In this document: piece after piece, positions 1 through 5,323 of the stretch
Layout: the number at the start of each line of letters is the position of its first letter
Position numbering within the stretch: the stretch's first letter is position 1
Assembly (NCBI GenBank): GCA_028868235.1
Contig: JAGWUW010000035.1
Location: 1 to 13,028 of the forward strand
DNA: 13,028 nucleotides
Source: Betaproteobacteria bacterium
GTDB taxonomy: Bacteria; Pseudomonadota; Gammaproteobacteria; Burkholderiales; Rhodocyclaceae
Direction: 5' to 3'
Translations under genes and position numbers: made by a program
The notes under the pieces: model-generated
Told to the model about the DNA's origin: nothing
The model's database searches: none
Seen by the model: only the letters and a program-made list of their open reading frames with translations

Positions 1-77
1 TGGCGCGCCCGGAGCGATTCGAACGCCCGACCCTCTGGTTCGTAGCCAGATACTCTATCCAACTGAGCTACGGGCGC
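1..77 (-). tRNA. tRNA-Arg(ACG), copy 2 of a tandem pair
   Basis: Read on the minus strand, this 77-nt segment folds as a standard cloverleaf. The acceptor stem is GCGCCCG/CGGGCGC, the discriminator is G, and the CCA end is encoded (positions 3-1). The D arm contains AGTTGGATA. The anticodon stem is TCTGG/CCAGA around loop CTACGAA, which gives anticodon ACG. The T loop is TTCGAAT. ACG is the Arg isoacceptor whose A34 is normally edited to inosine to read CGU/CGC/CGA. The copy is identical to the gene at 123-199, and the identity runs a few bases beyond the 5' end. It lies promoter-distal, so it is probably processed from a common precursor. No terminator is seen before the window edge. Confidence 0.97.
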
Positions 78-122
78 GCTGCCAAAAATCAAACCGAACA
101 AAATCGGCCTGAAAAGGTTCTG

Positions 123-199
123 TGGCGCGCCCGGAGCGATTCGAACGCCCGACCCTCTGGTTCGTAGCCAGATACTCTATCCAACTGAGCTACGGGCGC
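123..199 (-). tRNA. tRNA-Arg(ACG), promoter-proximal copy
   Basis: This is a 77-nt minus-strand cloverleaf identical to the gene at 1-77: same acceptor stem, anticodon ACG and encoded CCA (125-123). It lies just downstream of a clear sigma-70 promoter (216-243). The 45-nt spacer to the next copy (78-122) carries no promoter that I can see. Co-transcription and processing of both copies is therefore inferred. Confidence 0.97.
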
Positions 200-215
200 G
201 CTGACAGAGCGGCGC

Positions 216-243
216 ATTATACGTGGCTAGGCGTAGAATGCAA
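216..243 (-). promoter_or_regulatory. sigma-70 promoter of the tRNA-Arg pair, stringent-type discriminator
   Basis: On the minus strand there is TTGCAT (243-238), a 16-bp spacer, and a perfect TATAAT (221-216). These are followed at once by GCGCCGC. A G+C-rich discriminator after the -10 box is the known hallmark of ppGpp/DksA-sensitive stable-RNA promoters. The predicted start lies around 208-210, a few bases upstream of the tRNA 5' end at 199. The element overlaps the upstream region of the divergent lipoyl-domain gene. Confidence 0.85.
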
Positions 244-264
244 GGGTTTTCTGGAAAAAAGCCG

Positions 265-531
265 ATGCCTACAGTCTCTGTCCAAATGCCGAAGTATCCC
301 GAATGCTGGTCCAGTTGCGGTTCGTGCGCAAGCGGGGACGTATTCATTCTGGAATTGCTGGTTACGGTGGGCGAAGAAGTTCAGCGCGACGACAACATAC
401 TCACACTGGAAACCGGCAAGGTGGCACTGGATATTCCTACCCCCTATGCCGGCCGTGTGCTGGAAATTCATGTCACAGAGGGCGATACGGTCGATGAGGG
501 CGCACTGCTGTTAACGCTGGAAACCAGTTGA
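265..531 (+). CDS. Stand-alone lipoyl (biotinyl/lipoyl-attachment) domain protein
   Basis: This 88-residue protein is essentially one lipoyl/biotinyl domain. The modified lysine is predicted to be K52 in the turn motif LETGKVALDIPTP (about 48-60), which resembles the lipoyl hairpin of 2-oxoacid dehydrogenase E2 subunits. Glycine-containing turns at VGEEV (35-39) and EGDTV (72-76) also fit. No E2 catalytic domain or subunit-binding domain follows. The protein would therefore act as a free swinging-arm carrier, or belong to an enzyme encoded elsewhere. Near the N-terminus is an unusual Cys-rich insertion, CWSSCGSC (C14, C18, C21), where typical lipoyl domains have a short loop. The ATG at 265 puts the domain at the very N-terminus and has GGAA about 8 bases upstream. 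Starts at 238 (ATG) or 223 (GTG) are open but would add non-domain residues inside the tRNA promoter. Biotin rather than lipoate cannot be excluded, although ETGK is lipoyl-like rather than the biotin motif MKM. Confidence 0.85.
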   Translation: MPTVSVQMPKYPECWSSCGSCASGDVFILELLVTVGEEVQRDDNILTLETGKVALDIPTPYAGRVLEIHVTEGDTVDEGALLLTLETS

Positions 532-567
532 GTACCGCCGCCAACCACCCTACCTTACCCTCTCGCT

Positions 568-909
568 TCACTTTGGGACATCGACCTCCATCGCGTTGCG
601 TACTTCGCGTACGCCACGCACCCCACTGGCCAGATCGAGCGCCCGACGCAGAGCATTTTCGTCCGGCACGTAACCAGCGACGGTAATCACTGCGGCCTTG
701 GAGAACACGCGAATCCGCGAACCGGTTAAGCCGATATCAGTGCGTAACAGCGTTTCGACCCGATCACTCAGCGCAGCATCCTGTGCTTCGTTATTGGCGA
801 CCACTGCTGCGAGTACCTGCGGATCGTCGGTGGCGAAGGCAGAAAGGCCGAGCCCGACAAAAGTAGCCGCAGCAACCAGGCTGACAATGAAGATATTAGG
901 TTTGAGCAT
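568..909 (-). CDS. Periplasmic BON-domain protein (OsmY-like)
   Basis: This 113-residue protein starts with a Sec signal peptide. A hydrophobic core spans about residues 5-24, and likely cleavage follows AFA (24-26). A single BON domain covers about residues 46-110, with the family pattern of an alpha helix (LSDRVETLLRTD), a strand pair around VITVAGYVPDENALRRA, and the terminal GVREVRNAMEV. BON domains, as in OsmY and the tail of DolP, bind phospholipid membranes and are linked to osmotic and envelope stress. A lipid- or envelope-binding role in the periplasm is inferred. A good Shine-Dalgarno (AAGAAGGGA) precedes the ATG at 909. Upstream are a -24/-12 promoter (946-961) and a GlrR-like palindrome (1026-1043), so it may be a GlrR/sigma-54 target. 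It is convergent with the lipoyl gene, 36 bp away, with no clear terminator between them. Confidence 0.88.
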   Translation of the reverse strand: MLKPNIFIVSLVAAATFVGLGLSAFATDDPQVLAAVVANNEAQDAALSDRVETLLRTDIGLTGSRIRVFSKAAVITVAGYVPDENALRRALDLASGVRGVREVRNAMEVDVPK

Positions 910-945
910 TTTGTTTCCCTTCTTGTAATGTGTGCCAAGCTCTAA

Positions 946-961
946 TGCGATCTTCGTGCCA
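946..961 (-). promoter_or_regulatory. Sigma-54 (-24/-12) promoter of the BON-domain gene
   Basis: The minus strand reads TGGCACGAAGATCGCA from 961 to 946. The RpoN consensus is TGGCACG-N4-TTGCA. The match includes a complete TGGCACG, the invariant GG and GC with exactly 10 bases between them, and one deviation (TCGCA for TTGCA). The predicted start is near 935, about 25 bases upstream of the ATG at 909. Sigma-54 promoters need an enhancer-binding AAA+ activator; such an activator (GlrR) is encoded immediately upstream. Confidence 0.8.
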
Positions 962-1025
962 GTTAAAAATAACCGAATACAATCAATGCGTAAGAATCCC
1001 TAGACAATCAACCGAGCAAGCCCCG

Positions 1026-1043
1026 AGTCGTGACCCGGCGACA
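1026..1043. promoter_or_regulatory. Predicted GlrR operator upstream of the BON gene
   Basis: AGTCG-N8-CGACA here differs by one base from the perfect TGTCG-N8-CGACA palindromes at 4526-4543 and 4592-4609. The inner bases (GTCGT...GCGACA) match the reverse complement of the 4526 site. Its centre lies about 100 bp upstream of the predicted sigma-54 start, a usual distance for an enhancer-binding protein. It sits within a wider dyad, GCAAGC (1016-1021) with GCTTGC (1044-1049), that could alternatively be a weak hairpin after glrR. There is no T-run, so an operator is the preferred reading. Confidence 0.55.
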
Positions 1044-1084
1044 GCTTGCCGCGTGTTGATCTACCAAACCCCACAGAGGCCCGT

Positions 1085-2491
1085 TCAGCGTTCAGCCAAC
1101 GTTTCGCTTTCGCTGCGAAACATGGCCGGAGTCAGGTCATGCTTTTGCAGCAGACGATAAAACTCGGTCCGATTACGCTCAGCAATCCGCGCAGCGTCAG
1201 CGACATTGCCATCGGTGAGTTTCAGCAGTTGGACGAGATAGTTGCGCTCGAAACGCTGTTTGGCATCAGCGTAAGTTAGCGCCTCCATAGCCGGAACGCG
1301 CAGCGCGCGGAGGACAAGTGCCGCCGGAATCAGTGGCGTCGAGGTTAGCGCGCAGCTTTGTTCGACGACGTTGAACAGTTGGCGAACATTACCAGGCCAG
1401 GATGCCGTAGCTAGCGCTTCGAGGGCATCCGGCGCAAAACCGTTGATCGGCTTGCCATACTTCCCCGCAAGCTGCCCAGCGAAATGGGTAGCAAGGAGCG
1501 GTATATCCTCGCGACGCTCTTCCAAACGCGGCAGGGTCAGGGACACGACATCGAGGCGGTAATAGAGATCTTCGCGGAACAGCCCTTCCGCCATGGCGGC
1601 ATCGAGATCGCGATGCGTTGCAGAGAGCAAACGAACATCGACCGGTTCGGCTTTAGTTGTGCCGACCGGGCGCACGACGCGCTCCTGCAATACGCGCAGC
1701 AACTTGACCTGCAAAGCCAGCGGCATGTCGCCGATTTCGTCGAGGAACAACGTGCCGCCGTTGGCGGTCTGGAACAGACCGATGCGGCTGGTCGCAGCAC
1801 CGGTGAATGCGCCCTTGGCATGACCGAAAAGTTCCGACTCGAGTAGTTGTTCGGGAATGGCGCCACAATTGATGGCAACAAACGGCCCCTTGGCCCGCGA
1901 GCTGGCCCGGTGAATAGCGCGAGCCAGCACCTCCTTGCCGGAGCCGCTTTCCCCACGAATCAGAACGCTGGCATCGGAAGCTGCGACCATGCGCGCATCG
2001 GCCATTAGGGCAGCCATCCTGCTACTGCGGAAAATAACGCCTTCCATCCAGGCATCGCCACCTTCCCCAACAGCCAACCCGGCCTCGCCAGCCGGCTGGC
2101 TTGGTTCGGAGAGCAGGAGTGCGCGATCAATCTTTTCGAGCAGAATCTGGCTATCGAAAGGCTTGGTTAGGTAGCCGAAAACACCACGTGAAGTAGCATC
2201 GACAGCATCGGGAATGTTACCGTGGGCGGTGAGTAGGATGACTGGCAGGGTCGGCCGTGTGCGACGAATTTCCTCGAATAGCGTCAGGCCGTCCTGACCA
2301 GGCAGGCGAACGTCGCTGACTACCACACGTGGCGTATCGACGGCAATCTGTACCAGCGCCTGCTCGGCCGACCCCACCGCCGTCACCCGGAATCCACGAG
2401 CCTTAAGGCGCATGGTCAGCAGGCGCAGAATATCCTCATCGTCATCAACGACCAGGATATGCGCCCCCTCACCCCGCAGTGCCGGCCTCAT
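1085..2491 (-). CDS. glrR: Sigma-54-dependent response regulator GlrR
   Basis: This 468-residue NtrC-family regulator activates RpoN promoters when phosphorylated. The receiver domain (about 10-125) has acidic pocket D16-D18, phosphoacceptor D60, T88 and K110. The AAA+ domain (about 150-385) has Walker A GESGSGKE (180-187), the sigma-54 contact loop GAFTGA (227-232), Walker B GGTLFLDE (245-252), the REDLYYRL region (306-313) and WPGNVRQL (365-372). A Fis-type helix-turn-helix lies at about 415-455 ([21 protein letters not shown]). Length, domain order and many segments, including [14 protein letters not shown] and the [10 protein letters not shown] recognition helix, match E. coli GlrR (YfhA) as I remember it. 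The ATG overlaps the stop of the upstream lipoprotein gene (ATGA, 2488-2491), which suggests translational coupling. In E. coli glnB follows this operon; here it does not. Matching operators occur at 1026, 4526 and 4592. Confidence 0.94.
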   Translation of the reverse strand: MRPALRGEGAHILVVDDDEDILRLLTMRLKARGFRVTAVGSAEQALVQIAVDTPRVVVSDVRLPGQDGLTLFEEIRRTRPTLPVILLTAHGNIPDAVDATSRGVFGYLTKPFDSQILLEKIDRALLLSEPSQPAGEAGLAVGEGGDAWMEGVIFRSSRMAALMADARMVAASDASVLIRGESGSGKEVLARAIHRASSRAKGPFVAINCGAIPEQLLESELFGHAKGAFTGAATSRIGLFQTANGGTLFLDEIGDMPLALQVKLLRVLQERVVRPVGTTKAEPVDVRLLSATHRDLDAAMAEGLFREDLYYRLDVVSLTLPRLEERREDIPLLATHFAGQLAGKYGKPINGFAPDALEALATASWPGNVRQLFNVVEQSCALTSTPLIPAALVLRALRVPAMEALTYADAKQRFERNYLVQLLKLTDGNVADAARIAERNRTEFYRLLQKHDLTPAMFRSESETLAER

Positions 2492-3018
2492 CGCTTGCTC
2501 CCGACAGCGCGCGTGCGGGGCGTGAGGGTCCGCTCGATATCCGCCAAGCTATCGAGCTTATCCTGCAGTTCGCTGGTCCTGCGCTGGCTATCCTTGAGTT
2601 GCTGCCCCTGCTTTTCCAATTGCGCTTCAAGCTTTAGGCGCTCCAGGTAGTTATCGGCAATCTGTCTTGCCAGCGGATGAAAGGGTGCTGATGCCGAATC
2701 GCTCGACTTAAGCACGTTGTCGAGCAGGACTAATGCCTTGCCCAGATCCTGTTGCACACGCGGGTGGCCGAGCAACATCGCCAGGCGCACCTGGGTATAG
2801 GGCGATTGCGGCACGGCAACCAAAACCATGCGCTCACGGCCAAGCTCCGCCAGGGTCAGCCTGGCAAGCCCCTGATAGTAGCCAAGTGCTGCTTCCGGGG
2901 TGGTTTCTTCAATGTGCACCGGTTTCTTGCCGTTTGGCAAGGCGGAACAGCCAAACAGCGCGACAACCAGCAACAATGCGGAGGGCGTAGAACGGGAAGA
3001 TAATAATTTAGTGCTCAT
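2488..3018 (-). CDS. QseG-like outer-membrane lipoprotein of the glrKR operon
   Basis: This 176-residue protein lies between the sensor kinase and regulator genes, exactly where qseG (yfhG) sits in enterobacteria. It has a short basic N-terminus, a hydrophobic stretch (about 14-23) and a lipobox-like LFGC with C24 as the predicted lipidated cysteine; Phe at -2 is less usual. The middle is helical. The segment from about 120 to 165 (LERLKLEAQLEKQGQQLKDS and onward) is strongly coiled-coil. In E. coli QseG interacts with the periplasmic part of the kinase; a similar sensory role is inferred from position, as direct sequence similarity is weak to my eye. The ATG at 3018 overlaps the kinase gene by 11 bp, and the stop overlaps the glrR start. 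The open frame continues far upstream (to 3492), but that part is antiparallel-frame noise inside glrK; the lipoprotein signal fixes the start. Confidence 0.82.
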   Translation of the reverse strand: MSTKLLSSRSTPSALLLVVALFGCSALPNGKKPVHIEETTPEAALGYYQGLARLTLAELGRERMVLVAVPQSPYTQVRLAMLLGHPRVQQDLGKALVLLDNVLKSSDSASAPFHPLARQIADNYLERLKLEAQLEKQGQQLKDSQRRTSELQDKLDSLADIERTLTPRTRAVGSKR

Positions 3019-4411
3019 CGGGTATTTCCACACAAAAATGGGCGCCGCGTTCTTGCGGTACCAGATAGACTCTCCCCCCCATGGCACGTACCAGTTCGCG
3101 CACGATGGACAGGCCAACCCCACTCCCCTGGCGCGGCGCCGGAGCAACACGCTGGCCTTGTACGAAGGGATCAAAAATCCGTTGGTGGTCCTCCTCGGCA
3201 ACGCCTGGCCCCTGGTCGATGCATTCGAATCGCCACAAGCCATCGACACGACTGACCAGCAAACCGATTTCGCCACCATCCGGGCTGAAGTCAATCGCAT
3301 TTGACAGCAGGTTATCGAGAACAACCGACATTTTTTCGGCATCAAGAGTGATTGGCTGATCAGGGGCACCAATCGCAATCTTGAGCTGCCGTGACTGGCT
3401 ATGCAGTTCACGGCGTTGCACGACACCAGCCAGCAACTTTTTCGGTTTAATCGGCGCCAACTGCAACCGGCGTGCATCGAAAGCTGCTGCATTCAGGGTG
3501 AGTAGGCTTTCGATCTGCTCCTGTAAAACGCGAACGTTATGCTGCAGGATCTCGACCACCTCCCGCTGGCCGGCATCGAGCGGCCCCGGCACTTCCTCAC
3601 GCAGCAGCGAAACGCCTTCCTTTAACGCCGTAAGTGGGGTTTTCAGTTCGTGCGACACATGGCGCAAGGCGCGCTCACGATCATTCTCCAGTTCGGCCAA
3701 ACGCTGACGCAACCAGTCGAGCCGCTTGCCGAGCTGACGCAGGTCGGCCGGGCCGCCGACATTAACCGGCTCGTCGAAACGGCTGGCACCAAGGCGAACA
3801 ATAGCCTGTTCCAGATGGCGAACCGGGCGCACCAGCCACCAGCCCATGGCCAGCGCCACGAGCAGCGCTCCGAGTAAGGCCAGGCCAATACTTCCGCCTA
3901 ACTTTAGACGCGCGGCATCCAATTGATCGAGCGTCTTGCGATTTTGCTCCTCTACCCAGTGCTGGCCGGCCTGCTTGAGCAGACCGTTCAATTCGGCCAT
4001 GCGCGCCAAGAGGGGAATGATTTCGGCCTGTGGAATTTTCTGTTCCAGACCACTGCGCAAGGCCTCAGCAACCATGCGCCAACCACCGAGCAAGGGCTGT
4101 AACGGCTCGGAAGCCATACTATCCAGGCGGTCGACGACCAGCAACGATTGCGCCAGGTGCTCGTCGAAACGTTGGTGGAAAACTGGGTTCTCGAGGACAA
4201 GGTATTGGCGGGCGCTACGCTCGATATCGACTGTACGCTCACCTAACTCTTGGATGGCAGCGGTCAACTGGATGGCTTGCTCGCTGCTCTGTCGGCTCTG
4301 ATTAACCAAACGCTCAACAACCAGCCAACTTTGGATCGCTACCCCACCCAGAAGCAGGACGATCAGCATAAAACCGAGCAGCATGCCCTGGCGGAAGGAA
4401 ATACGGTTCAT
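3008..4411 (-). CDS. glrK: Sensor histidine kinase GlrK
   Basis: This is a 467-residue inner-membrane kinase. Transmembrane helix 1 (about 10-30) is followed by a helical, charged periplasmic domain (about 31-170) and transmembrane helix 2 (about 172-194). A HAMP linker (about 195-245) follows. The HisKA domain has H254 in HVSHELKTPL, and the HATPase domain has an N box around NLLSNAIDFS (367-376), G1 DQGPGV (399-404), F box FDPF (413-416) and G2 GSGVGL (429-434). All catalytic motifs look intact. The family and the neighbours (QseG-like lipoprotein, GlrR) identify it as the partner kinase of GlrR, also called YfhK/QseE, which responds to envelope signals in enterobacteria. The ATG at 4411 has no good Shine-Dalgarno within 12 bases, but the first transmembrane helix begins near residue 10, so a later start is unlikely. 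Its promoter is not obvious; it reads out of the same region as the divergent bactofilin operon. Confidence 0.92.
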   Translation of the reverse strand: MNRISFRQGMLLGFMLIVLLLGGVAIQSWLVVERLVNQSRQSSEQAIQLTAAIQELGERTVDIERSARQYLVLENPVFHQRFDEHLAQSLLVVDRLDSMASEPLQPLLGGWRMVAEALRSGLEQKIPQAEIIPLLARMAELNGLLKQAGQHWVEEQNRKTLDQLDAARLKLGGSIGLALLGALLVALAMGWWLVRPVRHLEQAIVRLGASRFDEPVNVGGPADLRQLGKRLDWLRQRLAELENDRERALRHVSHELKTPLTALKEGVSLLREEVPGPLDAGQREVVEILQHNVRVLQEQIESLLTLNAAAFDARRLQLAPIKPKKLLAGVVQRRELHSQSRQLKIAIGAPDQPITLDAEKMSVVLDNLLSNAIDFSPDGGEIGLLVSRVDGLWRFECIDQGPGVAEEDHQRIFDPFVQGQRVAPAPRQGSGVGLSIVRELVRAMGGRVYLVPQERGAHFCVEIPDEH

Positions 4412-4525
4412 GTGTGTGTTGATTTAAAGACTCCCGTCCAGTTTATAGGGCGACATTACTAGCTGGACTCTTCCATGGCCCAAAAAAACAACAAATTATC
4501 CATATAAATCAGTAAATTGGACAAA

Positions 4526-4543
4526 TGTCGCATTTTAACGACA
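4526..4543. promoter_or_regulatory. Predicted GlrR operator 1 (distal)
   Basis: A perfect palindrome TGTCG-N8-CGACA (spacer CATTTTAA). It satisfies TGTC-N10-GACA, the operator described for GlrR at E. coli glmY. Its centre is about 175 bp upstream of the predicted sigma-54 start. Confidence 0.72.
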
Positions 4544-4591
4544 AGCCATCATTCAAGACTAGAGGACTTTCTGGAAAACTTCCAAAAAAAA

Positions 4592-4609
4592 TGTCGCCAT
4601 TTCACGACA
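4592..4609. promoter_or_regulatory. Predicted GlrR operator 2 (proximal)
   Basis: A second perfect TGTCG-N8-CGACA palindrome (spacer CCATTTCA). Its centre is 66 bp, about six helical turns, from operator 1, so both would lie on one DNA face. It lies about 110 bp upstream of the predicted start, a usual distance for an NtrC-type activator. Confidence 0.72.
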
Positions 4610-4616
4610 TTCATAT

Positions 4617-4629
4617 TATCAACTTCTGG
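4617..4629 (+). promoter_or_regulatory. Possible IHF site
   Basis: TATCAA-N4-TGG matches the IHF core WATCAA-N4-TTR except for one base. It lies between the proximal GlrR-like operator and the -24 element, beside an A+T-rich segment, where a DNA bend would help the activator contact the polymerase. IHF assists GlrR at E. coli glmY. Short degenerate matches are common in A+T-rich DNA, so this is weak. Confidence 0.25.
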
Positions 4630-4683
4630 ATTCTGGTTTAATTAATTAAATTAACCAATTGTTTTATATGAATTTAAATGACA

Positions 4684-4699
4684 TGGCATGGATATCGCA
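4684..4699 (+). promoter_or_regulatory. Sigma-54 (-24/-12) promoter of the bactofilin operon
   Basis: TGGCATGGATATCGCA has the invariant GG (4685-4686) and GC (4697-4698) separated by exactly 10 bases. It resembles TGGCACG-N4-TTGCA with three deviations. Its TCGCA -12 half is the same as at the BON promoter (946-961). The predicted start is about 4710, giving a leader of about 39 nt to the ATG at 4749. Confidence 0.72.
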
Positions 4700-4738
4700 A
4701 TAGCCCTTGGGACAAGATTTTGTCGAAAACCTCACCTC

Positions 4739-4743
4739 GGGAG
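4739..4743 (+). promoter_or_regulatory. Shine-Dalgarno deciding the bactofilin start
   Basis: GGGAG lies 5 bases before the ATG at 4749. It supports that start over the in-frame TTG at 4707, which falls at or before the predicted transcription start. Confidence 0.8.
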
Positions 4744-4748
4744 TTTCC

Positions 4749-5300
4749 ATGTTCAGCAAACCGACCACTACCACTCGTAACGACAGCATCACCCGCAAAG
4801 ATGTGAAGAGCGTTCTAAGCTCAAGCAACGGCCTAGCCGGCGCTGTACCAGAACCCCGGGTTGTCACCGAACCTCCTGCCACCACGGAAGAAAAGTCAAC
4901 CACCGCAGAGACCCCGCCCGCAGCACGTCTAATCGTCGGCCCCGACGTAAAGCTCAAGGGTGCCGAAATCCTCGATTGCGACACCCTTGTCGTCGAAGGC
5001 CGGGTTGAAGCCACCATGGACAGCCGCGTCATTCGCATTTCCGACAAAGGAGCCTTTTCCGGCAAAGTCAGTATTGACGTAGCCGAGATTCATGGCACCT
5101 TTGAAGGTGAACTGACCGCTCGCTCGCAACTGATTATTCACGCCACCGGGAAGGTCAGCGGCAAGATTCGCTACGGCAAGCTGGTCATCGATGAAGGAGG
5201 GGAACTGTGCGGAGACATCAATTCCCTTTCATCTGAAAAATCCTCCCAGCGCTACCTGCGAGACGAACCTATCCTGCCCCTTAGTGCCGTCGCCGGTTGA
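4749..5300 (+). CDS. Bactofilin family cytoskeletal protein
   Basis: This 183-residue protein has a central bactofilin (DUF583) beta-helix domain at about residues 60-158. Repeating short strands with regularly spaced hydrophobics and glycines are visible: LIVGPDVKLKGAEI, LVVEGRVEATM, VIRISDKGAFSGKV, AEIHGTFEGELTA, LIIHATGKVSGKI and KLVIDEGGELCGDI. It is flanked by a polar, Thr/Pro-rich N-terminal tail (1-59) and a short C-terminal tail, the usual arrangement. Bactofilins polymerise without nucleotide on the inner face of the cytoplasmic membrane and organise cell-wall synthesis, stalks or polar structures. It is the first gene after a predicted GlrR/sigma-54 promoter, with the acyltransferase gene only 23 bp behind it. 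Control by an envelope-sensing system fits a cell-wall role. Confidence 0.92.
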   Translation: MFSKPTTTTRNDSITRKDVKSVLSSSNGLAGAVPEPRVVTEPPATTEEKSTTAETPPAARLIVGPDVKLKGAEILDCDTLVVEGRVEATMDSRVIRISDKGAFSGKVSIDVAEIHGTFEGELTARSQLIIHATGKVSGKIRYGKLVIDEGGELCGDINSLSSEKSSQRYLRDEPILPLSAVAG

Positions 5301-5323
5301 TTACTTTTTAGGCAAACCATAGA

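Larger units (their letters stand above)
4412..4748. promoter_or_regulatory. Divergent control region between glrK and the bactofilin operon
   Basis: This 337-bp gene-free stretch is much more A+T-rich than the flanking genes. It holds two perfect TGTCG-N8-CGACA palindromes (4526-4543 and 4592-4609) with centres 66 bp apart, an A+T-rich segment (about 4610-4680), a -24/-12 promoter (4684-4699), and a short leader with a 5'-terminal hairpin (4711-4724). All are arranged as in a typical enhancer-driven sigma-54 promoter pointing to 4749. For glrK on the other strand I find no convincing sigma-70 or sigma-54 promoter; the palindromes could also serve it. Confidence 0.8.

Noticed and set aside
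82..118. Small hairpin with T-rich tail between the two tRNA genes (minus strand CCGA-N6-TCGG then T-rich)
   Set aside because: A stem of 4-5 bp is too weak for a terminator, and termination here would silence the second tRNA copy, which has no promoter of its own.
304..327. CX3CX2C in the lipoyl protein, as in radical SAM enzymes
   Set aside because: The protein is only 88 residues, with no TIM-barrel; the spacing match is coincidental. The cysteines are reported only as an insertion.
3019..3492. Long upstream extension of the lipoprotein reading frame (open to 3492, 334 codons in all)
   Set aside because: The extra part lies wholly inside glrK in another frame, has no protein-like features, and would bury the signal peptide and lipobox. 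The ATG at 3018 is right.
4450..4455. Third GlrR half-site GCGACA near glrK
   Set aside because: No partner TGTCG at the correct distance (4438-4442 is CCAGT). A single half-site is not evidence.
4462..4475. Sigma-54-like element for glrK on the minus strand (TGGAAGAGTCCAGCT)
   Set aside because: GG and GC are separated by 9 bases, not the required 10, and the rest of the match is poor.
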